64,000 bases of DNA, taken from assembly GCA_020081605.1 (NCBI GenBank), contig JAHREC010000018.1, positions 2,480,001-2,544,000 on the forward strand, given 5' to 3'. The notes beneath the pieces were generated by a model. That model did not search any database. It was given only the letters and a program-made list of their open reading frames with translations, and was not told where the DNA came from. The DNA comes from Albifimbria verrucaria. Its lineage: Eukaryota; Ascomycota; Sordariomycetes; Hypocreales; Stachybotryaceae. A program made the position numbers and the translations under genes. Positions 33,368 through 47,200 of the stretch are shown piece by piece (the stretch's first letter is position 1; each line of letters starts with the position of its first letter).

Positions 33368-34124
33368 ACCACGCCAAGTAGCAAATGTTCGACATGCAGC
33401 GGGAACAAGGGAATATTATGGAAATGGACATTGATGCCCGCAGGGTGCCTGCTCTGTGCAGTAGACGCCGTTGGGCTTGTATAGTAGTTAATACCCGTAG
33501 GACACAAGCGAGTCATTGTTGTTTGACGAACATTCCAGCTTGCTGCACATACTTTGATCTTGCGCCCAAACAGGCTAAGTGGCAGGTGTTGAAATAGCAT
33601 TTACCTCACCGTATATGATCGTCATCAGCAGTCACATGAGCAATGCATTCTCAAGAAGCTTGAGGTAGGGGAGTGTTCTGTATTCAAAGGTGAGATTCGG
33701 AATACCTGTTCGGGGTCGACCCCTCCCATTACTTAGCCCCCTGCCTCAAGCCTGAAGCTAGTGTTGGCCTGGGGTGTCATGCTCGATGCTCTGTCCTGTT
33801 GTTGCCTGGTGCTCTATACTAACTCCATCTGCATGCCGTGGCTCTGATTAGCCATGAAGTGATTTGCTCTGCCGTCACGTTGCGACAAGCTCTACTACAA
33901 CTAGAATCATATATATCCTTGCTTGAATTGAAAACATTTTCTCGCGGTCGTGGGCGAAGGACCAAGCCAGCTCCGTCTTTCTCTTTTCTCAAAACCACGA
34001 ACTCCTCGAGCCCGAAGATGATTAGCGAATCATTGCATAAATCGTTTATAGAAGGGCATGTCAAGTCGTTAACACAACGGCGTTCCGTATCATCAATCCA
34101 TGTTAAGTGTCTAGAAAAGATGTT
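33368..34124. other. intergenic, convergent 3' ends
   Basis: Between the stop codons of the MOB gene and the Zn2Cys6 gene. No gene or repeat seen. Confidence 0.45.
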
Positions 34125-36529
34125 TCACAGTTCGAGCTTAGCAAAGATATGCCGAATTTCGCGGAGGCTCTCTTGCTGTGCTGTTACAGCCGCCGCGTTT
34201 CGCTCCTCGGCAAAACTCCTAATGCTTCGTAGAATAGGGCTGAATGCAGATTCATCCGGTAGCCACCAGTGCTCGCAAGATTTATCTCGAAAAAGAACGG
34301 CCATTTTCTGTCGAATAGTTGAAGGGTATATATACCTATTGAGGTTGTTAGTAAATTCACATGAACATGTGCCCCTGACGCTGGCGGCCATATAAGGTCT
34401 GCATCATGACAAATGACACGTATACTAGGCGATTCAGATGCTCCATCAGATGAAACATCTTCATCCAAAAATTCACATTGGTCGGATATAGAGAATCTTA
34501 CCCTTCAGTTTCCAGGCGCGCAAACTTTCGTCTCAGCCACATGTGATGCTGCGCGTCTTGAGGAATGAATAGAGCTCCTAGTGACAGAGCTGGCTGGATT
34601 GCAATCAGCGTGCCTTTGGGCGTTGAGTCCCAGCGTTCCAGAGTCTCAAAATATTGACATATTTGGTACGAGTGTGCTCCTAACTCCGGAAAAGAGGCCA
34701 TGAGTACATCGTTTGGTGCTTGGCTTTTGTGCATTACAACCACAGAAAGCCACTCCACCATCAAGATGTTCGTCGTAAACAAGGGAAATCATACAAGAAC
34801 CCAGGTTGGTAAGGGTCGAATAAATCATCGGAGCCAAGTGGCTCTTTCTGAGGAAATTCATTGACCAAGTACCTTGAGTCAGTGAGGACAGGGTCGAGAG
34901 AACTCCTCCACTCCATCAGCCTTTGGGTAATTTTGTCATGCTCATGGTTGAATTCTTCAGGAGACAGCTGCCCACGACTTCTGCGAGCAAAAACGATTGA
35001 CATGTCGTACGTGATTCTTCTCATCATGGCTTTGAAGACCTCGACCCGCGATTCGATAGAGCCAGGATTAGCTGCCACTTGAGATTGATGAAAAACGAGC
35101 ATGGCGTCGTACCACTCTTTGGGTAGCTCTGTAGGAAACCCGCCCATCAAAGCGACGAAGTTGTCAAAGCGGTAATACCACATAAGGCAACCCCTGCCTA
35201 TCGAGGATTTCATGACTGATTGGGGCCAAACATCGTGGTGAGAATCTCAAAGGCCGCTTTTGGTGTCCCATTAGATTGACCCAATCTCCCAGATACTCCT
35301 TGTTGTTGTTAGCACATCCCAATGTATCTTGCTGAAGGTCTAAAGCCTACCTCGATCGTGGCCAACTGAAGAATGGTGAAAAGGGTGGCAATATTATGCC
35401 TCTCCTTCCGCTTGAGGAACCCCAGTAATAATATGACACTCTTGTTGTAGTAATGAAGAAAGTCTTCCATTTTTCCATTAGGATCCTGCAGTGTCCTGTG
35501 GTAAGCAGCAAAGCCTACAACCGCATTGAGCAAGGCTTCGCTTCGAATAGCGTTACTTAGTATAATCGTTTTGAAGAAATCATCCTTGTCTTGTACCATA
35601 CTATAATGGAAGAAAGTAATATTATTCGAGAACCATTCCAAATGGCTTTGATATTCCATTGGGAGATGCGACCAATCGAGCTGTCCGGTAGGTGCTGGTA
35701 AGAAATCGGATATCTGATGGGTTGGCGATGTTAAGCTACCAGATGTGACTGTCGACGAGGAAGGTGATGAGCTTTTATTGTCATCTTGCGATGGTGTTTC
35801 GGAGCCATTGCGTCCTGCCGTGAACTGAGCCTTTAATGGCATAACACCCTTGCCACGGGATGTATGCGACGAAGCAGTATGCTGGCTGTGGTCGTCAGGC
35901 TCTTCTGCGTCGGGTATTGGCTCCAGTGATGCTTCTTTCTCGACATCCTCTTCTCCTTCAATCGAAGACATGGGGCTCGTTTGTTGAGAAGTAGCACTTG
36001 CATCTCCGGATCGACCACTTTGCCCTGAGGCCCCTTCGGCGCCGGAGGATCAGGATAAACGCACTCGCGGTTGCCCTTTCGACACCCTAGGTTCTGTTAG
36101 CAAAGATATTCCTTACTCATGAAGGTTATGGCTTTTCTCGTACGTTCACAGACAGGTCGCGTTTCATCGCACTGCAAAGCAGTCAGCTGCATTCATTATC
36201 AAACTGATATAGATATGCTTACTTTGACCCGTCTACTCCTACACATGAAACAACCAGATCGGGTTCTGCGGTGCTTGACATGATCTACTCCAGATGCAAG
36301 GCCAGCCGCCGACTTTCTGCGGCCTTTTGAGGCTTTGACGATTTGAAAACGATCGGATCAGGGAACCCCGAGATATACTCGGTATTTTGATATGAGCTTG
36401 CTAACGATGCAGCAGGGACTGGAATTTGGCCGCCTTGAATAGAAGATGAATGCACATCGTCTTGGGTTGTAGGGGCTGCGAGCCCGCCCCAGACATTGAG
36501 GACAAGAACTGGTGGTAGTATTCGTCCAT
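34125..36529 (-). CDS. Zn2Cys6 fungal transcription factor
   Basis: Nuclear DNA-binding regulator of about 694 residues, a type conserved across Sordariomycetes. Start MDEYYHQFLSSMSGAGSQ (36529). A conserved N-terminal block SYQNTEYISGFPDPIVF precedes the zinc cluster: RTRSGCFMCRSRRVKC then DETRPVCERCRKGNREC, all six cysteines present. Two introns (36172-36222, 36087-36143) lie inside the cluster. A Ser/Pro-rich linker follows, then the regulatory domain: HLEWFSNNITFFHYSM, LLNAVVGFAAYHRTLQDP, KSVILLLGFLKRKERHN, EYLGDWVNLMGHQK, LGAHSYQICQYFETLE, HHMWLRRKFARLE and EHWWLPDESAFSPILRSIR. Further introns: 35299-35350 and 34336-34501. Six frame breaks (36472-36475, 36334-36336, 36044-36045, 35258-35261, 35222-35225, 34783-34785) each fit one missing base in a homopolymer; with them the exon sum is 695 codons. 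Target genes are unknown. Confidence 0.9.
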
Positions 36530-38213
36530 GGAGGAACTTGACGGTGCCAATAATCCGCACACTAGTAGATACCCTGTCAAGACTTAGACTGACAAAGATT
36601 CGTGTGACTATGAAGAGGAGCCGGATGACTCGAGGTCGTCTGCATGCTCAGCTTGGTAGTACGATCACCTAAGTAATGATCGGGAGGCTACAATCAGTGC
36701 AATAAAGAGGCTCGCATCTTCCGACTGGCCGCTTGCAGATGGATTGGTCAACAGGTCATATGTTGCGTCTCGAGGTGTCGATACTCATGAGCGTGCTTCC
36801 AGGTACTAACACTGCAAGCTGAGATTGAGGGCGCGGTTGCCCCAGGTTCTTTATGGCAATCGAATGAATGTGGCAATAGCTTTGCCCTGCACTAGTGCTG
36901 TGTTGTCTTTGTAGGCTGGAGGAGCTTTGCTATATACACTACCCCTGCCCAGGGCGTGAGAGAGAGCAGACAGGCCAACGGCTTCAAGAGACACTTGCTG
37001 TGAGTGGGGCGCTCCTAGGGTAGGAACTTTTCGACAGGCTGCGGGAGAACGTAATGTAGAGTTCTAAACAACGTATAAAATAATTCATCTGCTGGAGTTA
37101 TTTGGCACCAGTGATCGATGGATGATGATCGATGCTGATGAACGACGGTGTAGGGGTACTATGTCCCCTCCGGATACCCGAAATGTACAACAGGGAAGGT
37201 TGTCCGTGCAGACGCAATCGCAGCTTTCGCTCAACCTGGGTATTTTGGACGAGGAGTAGTGGTGTTTCCCGTGCTGGTAGACCAATCCTAGTACCGGTTC
37301 ACAAAAGCCTCATGCTCGAGAAAAACATGCTTGTCATGCTAGTGATGCAGAGCAAGACGATCGTTTGTAAGCTCTGAGCAGCACGACCTCGGGACAAAAG
37401 AACTAAGTAATAAGGAGGACGAAGTGTGTGGCCCGGGGTTTCGGTTGTTGCCGCTGTGCCACAACAAAATCCTTGCAGGCAATGGGACTGGGAAAATCAA
37501 GACACGGCCGGATGAATTGGGACAGTTGGAATCAACAATCCTGGACAAGCCAGAGTCAGTGGGAGTGAAGCTAGATCATGTAGAGAGGCCCCAGTCACAG
37601 TTAACCGCTGGACGATTTGCGCGGGGCAAGCTGCTCGAGGAGGGGATGCCACCCCTGATGAGCAGAGCCTGCAGACCCAAGAATTCTAGCCAACCCTTGT
37701 CGTTCTTGCTGCTGGGATGTGAGCCCAGAAGGAGCTTAATGGTGAACCTGAGGACTGGGCCTGGGTCTTGGTGCGTTAGTCCATCCGGTGGAAGATGAGA
37801 TGGATGGAGTGGCCCGCTAGAGCTGAAGGAAGTGGAGCAACAGCCACAACCTTCTTGGGGTCCTGATGCTTTCAGTCACCCGGATGTAGCGTGCCAGCAC
37901 TCGTCGAAGTTTTCCCAAGTGATCTAGAATACGACTTGCAGAGGCCGGGCGCGGTGTTGCTCTGGCATAACGAAGGTCGACGCTGGAGGATGCCACGGCT
38001 CTGTGAGTACATTATCCGTTGAGAGCTGATGCGGATCCATGCGGACAAAGCACAGATGAAGCTAAGCACTGTAATGATGGCGACAGGGATTGCCTTTACG
38101 GGTAATGCAGCGCTTGGACCTCCCTGCTCGACTGGCTGAGAGTCTCAGGGCCAAGAACGAAAAGCTGGATGATGGAATCGTCAAGAGGCGGAGACAAAGT
38201 ACCGTATCAGACT

Positions 38214-38232
38214 GTAGGTAGGTAGGTAGGTA
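38214..38232. repeat. (GTAG)n tetranucleotide repeat
   Basis: Nearly five uninterrupted GTAG units in the gene-free region. Confidence 0.9.
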
Positions 38233-39475
38233 TTGTTGGTCCGCGGCCTAAGCATGTTTCAGCGAATCCGCGCATACCGTAGTCAGGACCAGGACAGTCC
38301 TGTCGCTGATTTGCAAATGGAAGTCGACGACCACCCATGCATGCATGCATCTGCGGCGCGACACCCCGACAGCCGCGATAATCATATGCCATTTCGAGCA
38401 AGTTACGAAAGCTGAGTATTTACCTCTTAATCGAGCGGGCAAAAGCGGGAACGTGTCACAGGGTGGCAAGTCTCTTGTCGGGAGGTAGGCATCACACGTA
38501 CGGAGCGCAGCCGCGAGGCAATCTCTCCCACAACGTGCTGCGCGACAGCCGTGTGGCCTGATTTGAACGGGGTTTCCAGTATCCGGATACCTGCATTCCA
38601 GGGTTCTGGTAGCCTCTTCCCCTCTCCTCCCCACCCTCTTGGGCTCGTCCAGTTGATGCACAGTCGGGGGATGGCTTCACATCTGCCGAAGGGTTGAGAC
38701 ATGGACTCTGCTTGCTAAGACGTGGTCTAGGACACGGACAAACGGAGTCGAAAGCCACCGCGCTCCCACCAGGGCCTCCTCGCACCTTGGCGGAGACGCC
38801 GTCGGCGGTTGGATGGCTGCTCACCCAGCGGTCATACACAGACTGTTCGCCGAGCCAGCGGCCCGGTTGCTGTCTAGGATGTGTGACTGATGCGTCTAAT
38901 GCCGTTCACACGACTGGGTCGGATCCTGGGCCGGTGCATTTCGAGAAACCCGTCCGTCCCCCACCCCGGTTCCTACACGGGCGCTGAGCCCTCACATTGG
39001 GCCTAGACGGTGGCAATTGGCGCTGACATAGCCGCCTTTGGGGGCTTCAAGTGCATGGATGCTGCATTGGCAATGATTGACCTTGCTTCTATTGCCAGGG
39101 TCGTAGGGTGGTACTCAAGGTACTGCCCTTGAGCTTGGTGTGGAGATTGGACGAAAGTGGACCGTAGACTTTTCCATCTTGAGAATCGATTGTTTAGTCT
39201 GGACCTGGAGCAGCATGATGCGCGCGCCGGAACGCCAAAGGCATATGTAGGTGATGAATGCTCGTGATATGGCAAAGACGAGAGAAGCCAGGCACATGCG
39301 TTTAGGGACGTCATTGTCTCCAGCTGTGCCTGCAGGCCACAGTTGCCTCAGGCCAAAGACGCATTGAGAGGTACGGTGAAGGAACCTCGCCAGCTGGACG
39401 CTGAGGTTCTCGATCCAGGCCTGGAGGTACTGACTGTTGTAGGTACTAAACTTGAAAGTGCCTTATCTCGGGATA

Positions 39476-39558
39476 CTATAGGTAGATTATAGGTAGATAC
39501 CTTAGCACCTTAGTAGGTAGTAGGTACTAAGGTACAGGTAGGTAGTAGGCAGGTAGGG
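39476..39558. repeat. TAGGTA/GTAGGTA-rich cluster
   Basis: Dense degenerate copies of TAGGTA and GGTACTAAGGTAC-like words over about 80 bases. Confidence 0.8.
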
Positions 39559-40428
39559 ACGAATGAGCCCCAAACACCGCACCTTGCTTGTCTCCAACGT
39601 TGCAGCCAAACTTGGTCGAGGTGGGCTAAAGTACCTTCCAAACCGTCTCCAAAGCCTGCATCAACCGAACTCCTCGTTCTCGATGGTAGATCGATCTTGC
39701 AAAATTGAGCAGCCTAAGGTAGCAACGCCACCAGCCGCATCTTCAGTCGCAAATCTTCTTACGCCCCAAGCCAAGGGCGACAACGAGTCCTGTCTCTTTG
39801 TGATGGCTTATTATATTGTGTCATTTCTCGGTGCGTACATATGCCAGTCCCTGTCACTTGAACGCAAAGCAGGCCGCAGCATGCAGTCTCCAGCAAGGCC
39901 TCTGCCAACACGAAGCGCGTATTTATGCTCAACAATTCTGTAGATGCCTCAACTCCAACCACAAGAGCGAGGCGCCTCCGACAATCACAGTGTTGGTTCA
40001 TCAAATGTGCTTCAGCGCCGCGCCATGCATCCCACCCTCGGGCGGAGTGCGGTGTCATGGTCGATCACCAGTCGGATCGTCCGCAACCACAGTTGGTGGA
40101 AAGACGGCCGGCATTCAATGATTCCTCTGCATGCAGATACGATGGTACATCAACTTAGGCAGCCACAAATTGGGCTGGGTGTACGCGCTTGTATTCCGCC
40201 ATTGCATTGGACCACAGTCCTTCAGTTCAGCCACGCTCACTTGTTGCAAGGAACGACAATCTGAACCTTGTTGTAAGCTCTGCTCACTGCTCCTCAAGTA
40301 GTACAGAGAAGGTGCGAAGCAGTGTTCACGACATACGAGTTTGGCAATTCCTACCTGGGAGCCTTGTCCTGCGTAGCCAGGTCATGGGTCATGACAAGCC
40401 CCACGGTATCGTTGACTCTGCTGGCACG

Positions 40429-40471
40429 CAAAGCAAAGCAAAAAGAAAAGAAGAAGAAAGAAAGAAAAAAG
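40429..40471. repeat. A/G-only-like purine tract
   Basis: AAAGAAAAGAAGAAGAAAG-type low-complexity tract with only occasional C. Confidence 0.8.
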
Positions 40472-42578
40472 CATGGCTGCATACACTACCTACCTGCCGT
40501 CTACACTCCTCCCAGATGCTTCCCGTCTCACCGCTGATATACATGACGACGCTGCCTGGGCCTACAGCAAGAAATTCATCACTAATTCGAATTAGCAACA
40601 ACGCAAGTCACCTATGCCTTGCGCCTTTTCCCTGTCCCAGGCTAGCATATCCAAGAGTCTCCCCGACCCTGCTACCAGGGCTACGGCTCATCTGGACGGG
40701 ATGAGGCAACCCCAGTCCTCGAGAAGATAGCCCCTGTTGACCAACCAAACTTGGAGATAAACGGCTAATACATCGCCCAGTGCATACGAGGCCCGGCAGT
40801 GGGCTCGCCAGAAGTAGCAACCAGAAAGCAATGTGCTTGGACCTGGGCCGTGCAAGGACTACTCCTCTTCCTCCTCCTCCTTCTCCTTCTTTCGATGAAA
40901 TTATGCAGGACCTTCACCTGAAAATGCAATGGGGTGTCAGGGCCCGTTGTCTGCAGGCACTTAATCATATTGCGGACTGAAACAGCTTCACCGCCGACGT
41001 CGGGATTGGTGCTTTCCGGACCAGGAGGCAAAGATTGCTGCCCAGCTTGGCCCTCCAACTCCCTGACACTCAACACCTTTATCCCGGCTCCGTCGGTCTA
41101 ACACGAATAGACAGCTCCGCGCACGTCACAGGCTTTGGTTCAATTCTCAGGAGCTACCAGCGAGAGCCGATGGAGTCTCTTGGTCGTCTGAAGTATCGAT
41201 CGGCATGATCTTTCGGAAACCCGGGGATCTACAACAAGACAGCTAGGTATACATAGAAGACCAGTGATATTACCTATTAGATTCCTCCTCCCCACTCCTC
41301 CACAATGTTCTACTGAGGGAGGAATCCCGCCGCTACGTCGGCACGACACGCGATTTGCTACCTGACGCCGCCTACTGCCTGTTGGCAGGTTACCCTTGGG
41401 GTGTATGTGAGTGTTGAAAATTCACTTATTTAGTAGTGTAATCGTTCAGCACACGGGTGCCCAGTGGTGGAGTTGAGCATTGGGCTACTGTACTGTACAC
41501 ACCGTGGCAGGATCGCACATGCATCATGTGAGCGTCTCGACTTGCCAAGCATATACACATGTAAGTCTGTGGGCTTCTGGTCGGCACGTCATCTTGGTGC
41601 GGTGTCATGGGTGACTCTGGTCAGCGCTGCATGCGGGCTCTCGGACACTGCAGAGCCCTTGTGGATCTGGGCCCGGCTGCCGATATCATGATGGGGTGTT
41701 GACTTTTGTGTTAGTTGCATTGGTTGGCCGTGCACAGCTCCGATACGGTATCTCCACGGTCATCTACCTTGCATGCAGCGTGCAAGGCCGTCCTTTGATG
41801 CAGCCTCAGGTAGTGCTTCGTCACTACGAGGACTCACCGTGGGGTATAATTTACTGAGGGTGGGTAGGGACATGTATATGTCGGCTTCCGCCTACAACGA
41901 CTGCAGCTTTCCAAGCATAATGTAGGTCCCATCGTTACGCGCCGTCCACTCATCTCAGCCTTCCTTGCGCCAAGTGAAATAAGGGCCGGAGGGATGTTTT
42001 GACAGAATCAACAGGGAAAGGTGCTTTTCACACCCTCCATTGTCAGCTTTGAACTTCTTGTCTAAGCCTAGTTTTGCTCTGGTTTATTAATCTTTGTCAA
42101 AGCTGGACTATGTGAGAAGCCGGGGTTGCAGTTCTGCATACCCTATAGATCATTATCAGCAATCTTCTCAAATATCACAATGAGTGATTGCAGCACACCT
42201 AATGTAGGGGATTATCTTCATAGTAATCCTCGTTTGATTTCAATGAATTTTAAACTCCTTGTGTTTTTTAATTACGGACGAGGAATGAAGCTACTATATT
42301 CGCCTTCAAAGTTGAGCTCAAAGCATCGTGAAGGTCCACACGAAACCAGCACGTGATATCAGAGGCGGTAAAACTTCACGCTATGGATGACCCCTATTCA
42401 TGGCTCTCAACCAAGATGTTTGACATCGGCCCACACCTGTGTCTTGTTTAACAGGCCCATATCGACTATCAAACGAAAGGCTTATTTTGGCAACATACAT
42501 TGGCCAGTGAATAGCAGTTTGTGCGAAGTGGACGTTGAGAAGTTGGTTGCTAGTGCCAGATCATCAACCTGACTTACA

Positions 42579-44072
42579 ATGGATACTATCAAAGTGGCTT
42601 TCGCTCAATTCGACACGACAGCAATCATTCTCCTCACCTCCACGATTATTGTATTTGTTGTACCTCTTTTCGTCCTTTTCCCACCTGTGCCTGTGGATCA
42701 CAGCGACGTGCTCAGCCAGACTCACAGTAAAGTTGGCTTGTCTCCTTCGTCGAGCAATCTTCGTGATCAATTTGCAAAGCACCATGGCCCCAAATCTGGC
42801 ACAACAGCCCGGATCCAGAGCTTGTACATCTACCCAGTCAAGTCCTGCCGTGGTATTGAGGTCTCTCGAAGCAAGGTTCTCCCCACTGGCCTTGAATTCG
42901 ACCGCTTATTCACCTTTGCGCAGCTGCGGCCTCGCTCTGCCGTAAGCAACAGCCCCGATGGGCAGACCTCGCAGGATTTGTGGGAGTTTGTAACTCAAAG
43001 GCAACTTCCACTCTTGGCAAACGTCAAAGTCGATCTCTGGCTTCCAGATGTGAACAAGAAGAGCAGGCTGTTGGGCAATATAGACGGTGCTTTCGTTGTC
43101 ATCCGATTCCCCTGGGCGGAGGCTGGTCTAAAGGGCGTGATGCAGCATGCCATTGCCAAGCTGAGCCGCGGACTACATGCCGTGCCCGAGAAGGAGATAT
43201 TGCTGCCTGTTGAATTTCCTTCGCAAGAGGAGATTACCACCCGAGGCTACAACTTCGCCAATGTTAAGATCTGGAAAGAAGTTACCCGCGCGCTGAGCCT
43301 GGGCAAGGAGCTGCCCAAAGAGCTCAGCATGTACTTGGGGGCCAAGAATCAGTTGACCCTGTTCAGGATGGATCCTGGACAGAGAAGGGAAGTCTTTCGC
43401 TGCGCCCCACGGAAGGAAGATGTTGGCCATCAACCAATAGTTGATTTCCACGATGCCGTAAGTCTACATCGTTCAGCCTCGAAGTCCTCGCTTACACCCT
43501 ACACAGTATCCCCTTCATCTTGTCAATTTGACCAGCGTCCAGGATCTAGGTTCAATGCTCAAGAAGGGACCTAAGATAGAGAACTTCGATGTTCGACGGT
43601 TCCGTGCGAATATCATAGGTATACAGAACATCTTGCCGCTCATCTCTGCATTAGCTAATGGTGGCAACAGTCTCGGGTACAGAAGCCTATGCCGAAGAGG
43701 CATGGAAAATGATTGCTGCTCGTGCCCCAGGTAAAGATTATAGCAAAAGTGTCTTCCATGTCTCATGCCGCACAGTCCGGTAAGTCTTAACTTCGTGCAA
43801 GCCGTTTAGAACTTGGTGCTAACTGAAACAGGTGTAAAATGCCAAATGTTGATCCTGAGAATGGCACCCGTCACAAGGACGAGCCTGATCACACACTGAG
43901 ACATCACCGTAACGTGGACGATGGTGCGCCTAACTTGGGCTGCCTTGGTATGCAGCTATGTCCAATCTTTCCTGAGGCGAAGCATAATAAAGATGAACTT
44001 GAATCGTTTGTAGAAGCGGGCATGGAAATAGAAGTCATAGAGACGGGCGCTCATCATTATATAGACCAATAG
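42579..44072 (+). CDS. MOSC-domain protein, mARC-like molybdenum cofactor enzyme
   Basis: Predicted membrane-anchored molybdenum-cofactor protein resembling mARC (amidoxime-reducing component) and the MOSC domain of Mo-cofactor sulfurase. Residues 13-40 are a hydrophobic anchor (AIILLTSTIIVFVVPLFVLF). The N-terminal beta-barrel domain starts ARIQSLYIYPVKSCRGIEV and contains GLEFDRLF. The MOSC part holds YPLHLVNLTSVQDLGSML, VRRFRANIIVSGTEAYAEE, SCRTVRCKMPNVDPENGT and GAPNLGCLGMQLCPIF. Three introns (43458-43506, 43619-43670, 43780-43831) are canonical, and the total is exactly 447 codons with no correction. The RCKMPNVDPETG-like block and the downstream Cys are where MOSC proteins bind cofactor. 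The insertion KDEPDHTLRHHRNVDDG between these blocks is longer than in bacterial members. The substrate is unknown. Confidence 0.9.
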
Positions 44073-44273
44073 CAACAGTAATGTACGACAATTCAAATCA
44101 TATCACAACGTAACTCGGACTAAAATTTACAAGTACATCCATGCTCCTCGTTATGATACCCCTATGCAAGAGACCCGCTAGCGCTCCCATTAATGCCTAT
44201 CCCAGTCCACCTGAACCCGGCTTTCCCTTCCTGTTTCATACCTCATTCACGGCAAGCCGCGATTAGTCGTCAT

Positions 44274-47200
44274 CTACTTCAAGTCTGCAGGCGTGAGCGC
44301 CTGTACCATACTCGTGCCTTCGCTGAAGCGCGTGCGGAAAATGCGATTCGCATTCTGGAACATGCCGTCCTTCAGACTCACGACTATGAATTGTGATCCT
44401 TTAAAGCGTGTCTTGATGAGACGCCCAATATTCTGGGTATGCGAGAGATCGAGCGCAGCATCCACCTCATCCAGAATGTACATAGGAGCTGGCTTGAATT
44501 GCAGAAGGGCCATAATTAGTGACAGGGCCACAAGTGATCTGTCATCTGTCAGTTTCATCTGGTCACATGTACTCTTATGGGAAAGTCATACCTTTGTCCA
44601 CCACTCAACTCTGTCAGGCTCTGTTTCCACACCTTGCCAAGACATACTTTAACTTCCAAGCCGTCATTGATCGTTTTGCCCTCCGGCGGGTCCAGCTTTG
44701 CGAAACTGCCTCCTGGAAGCAGCTCTGAGAAGATTTGACCAAAGTCACCATTGACCTTCTCCCACGTCTCCTGCAACGCCTTCTTTTTATAGTCGTCTAA
44801 GCTGACAATTGTCTCTTCAATCTTTCGCTTGTCACGAATTACTGTCTTGATCATATGCTTCAAAGACACCTCTTTCTTCTCGACGCTGTCAATCATATTC
44901 ATGACCTTAGGGTTAATCTTCTTCTTCATCCCTTGGAAGCGCTCTGTTAGGTTTCGCAAAGTTGATTTGCATTCGCCAATGTTTTGACCATTGAAATCGT
45001 AAGGAGTGCCACTTCGTCCGAACTTCTCCTTTTCGTCTTCAATCCACTCGTATTCTGACTCAAGGTGCGCAACATTTTCGGCGGCGTTTTGTTGCTCCTT
45101 ATCGAACTTTTCTACCTGGTGGCCAAGCTTTTGCATCTCCAATCCTTCCTCGGCAATTCGAGAATTCTTTGACCGGATTGCATCTTCCAAGGCGTGTAGT
45201 TCGTTGTCAAAGAGATGGAGCTTTGCACGTTCGTCATCTAGCTGGGCTTGGACACCATCGTTGACCTTGCTCAATTCGGCCCGCTGTGTGACAATACTCT
45301 CGATATCTTGTTGCTGGGCTTTGATGCTGACCTCTACTTCCTGGAGTTGCTCACGGGCTGCTGAAAGATCGCCACCAACCTGCTCAAGGTCCAATTGCAC
45401 CCCTTGAAGGTCTTTTTGAAGCCCTTTGACGCCGACTGTGTTCTTCTCTAGCTGAACCCGCAACTTATCAACAGATTTCTGGAGCTCAATCAATTTCGCA
45501 TCTTTGTTGTTGTCGAAATCATTCATATCTTTTTCGATTCGTTTGATGTCGGAACTAGCCTCTGCCTGTCGTGCCTTCGCATCCACGATACTGTCCTGGA
45601 GTTCTTTGATGGTTGATTTCATATTTTCAACTTCTTGAATGATACTGGATGAGGAGTTTCCACTGATTTGTTCTTCTCCAAGTTTAATCTCATGAGTCTT
45701 CAAGTCGAGATCTTGTTGGATCTTCCGAGCGGTATCCAGTTTTGACTTCTCCTTTGCAATCCTTAACTGGAGCTCCTTGAGCGACTGCTCAGCTTCGTGT
45801 AGTTGTTGGTTCAACTCATTGAGCCTCTGCAAAGTTACTAGGACACCACTGGAGTTGGGAGCACTTCCTCCAGACAATGTTCCAGATGGATCATACGCAT
45901 CGCCTTCTAGAGTAATGCTCCGCATTCTCACATTAGGATCGAACGTGACACGCTTAGCTGTCTCTGCGTCTGCACATATCAGAGTATTGCCAAAAACATA
46001 CTCCATAGCTGCAGAAACTTCGTTATCGTATCCAACCAGAGACAGCGCTAGGTCGACCTTGCCTGGAGCAATTTGTTGCGCCGTAGCGATTGTCTGAGCC
46101 GAAGCTTTGAAAGCAGCAATCTTGTTGAGTGGGATGATTGTCACTCTCTTTCTTAGCTTTCCTTTCTGGAGAAGCTGTGTTCCGGTCACTTCCGTGTCCA
46201 CAACAACGTTGTACAGCCGTCCGCCGGCACAAATCTCGAGAGCGGTTCCAGCTTTGGTATACTCTTTATCAAGGCTAAATAGTTGAGCTACCAAGCCCTT
46301 GACTTTTGAACGATCAAAGTTTGGAATAGGATCCGCATAGTTGAAATCAATGTTGGCAACCTGACGCTTGAGCTTGTCCGCGTCTTGCCGCAAGTTTCGA
46401 ACAGTTTGCTGAAGCTGTGTCTCCCGCTTAAACATGTCTTGTTCTTGATTAGGTTCGTATCCGAGCTTGTTGAGTTGATCCTTTAGCGTGGTTGCTTGTG
46501 CTTTAAGATTGTCCAAATCCCGTAAGAGACCTGCGTTTTGCTCCTTGGCCTTCTTGGCCCTAGGCTCTTCCTCCTTTACTCTTGACTGAAGGTGAGTAAT
46601 TCGAATCTTGGCTTGCTCTTGCTCGGTTGCAGCAGCCGTTGCTCGGTTCTTGGCATCTTGCAGCTGTCCTTGATAGCCATTTTCTTGTCCATCCTTAGAA
46701 GCAACGCCAGTTTGAAGGGTCTGAAGCAGCTCCTCCTTGGACTCGGCCTCCTGGGTCTGTTTTGCAAGATTCTCTTTGGCTGCATCAAACTTGGCCTTGA
46801 CTTCTTCAAACGCCAGAGTTTTCTCTTTTAGCGTGGCATCAAGCTCTTGAACGTTCTTTTCGATGGCCACCTTTCGCTCCTTTTCTTCGGCAAGACTAGA
46901 TTGCTTGAGGTCGATTACTGTAGCAAGACGAACCAATTCGTTGGAATGCTTCTTGGCGGTTTCCTCAAGGGCTTGTGCTTTGCTACCCTTCTTGAGCTCC
47001 TTATCACGTTGAGCCCGGATCTTCTTGATGTCTTCTTCCAAGTGAATTAATTCACTCTTAAGGCGAGCCGCCGAATCTTCGAGCTCTTTGCGCCGTTGCT
47101 TCTTGCCCTCCAAATCTGCAGCCGACTGCTTTAATTTTTCCTGGCATCTAATATAGTCGTATGCTACAACGACTCTTGAAAGACGCTCGAGGTCGTTCTG

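Larger units (their letters stand above)
36530..42578. other. 6-kb region without recognisable genes
   Basis: Lies between the starts of the Zn2Cys6 factor (-) and the MOSC gene (+), so it is upstream of both. Open frames are short (under about 170 codons), occur on both strands and show no domain I recognise. It holds GTAG and TAGGTA repeats (38214-38232, 39476-39558), a purine tract (40429-40471) and a pyrimidine tract (40858-40894). I see no transposon ends, no long repeats and no strong A/T bias of the kind left by repeat-induced mutation. It may be a long regulatory or 5' leader region. Confidence 0.5.

Noticed and set aside
38211..39560. CRISPR array or telomere-like repeat
   Set aside because: Units are short, degenerate GTAG/TAGGTA words without spacers; this is eukaryotic nuclear DNA.
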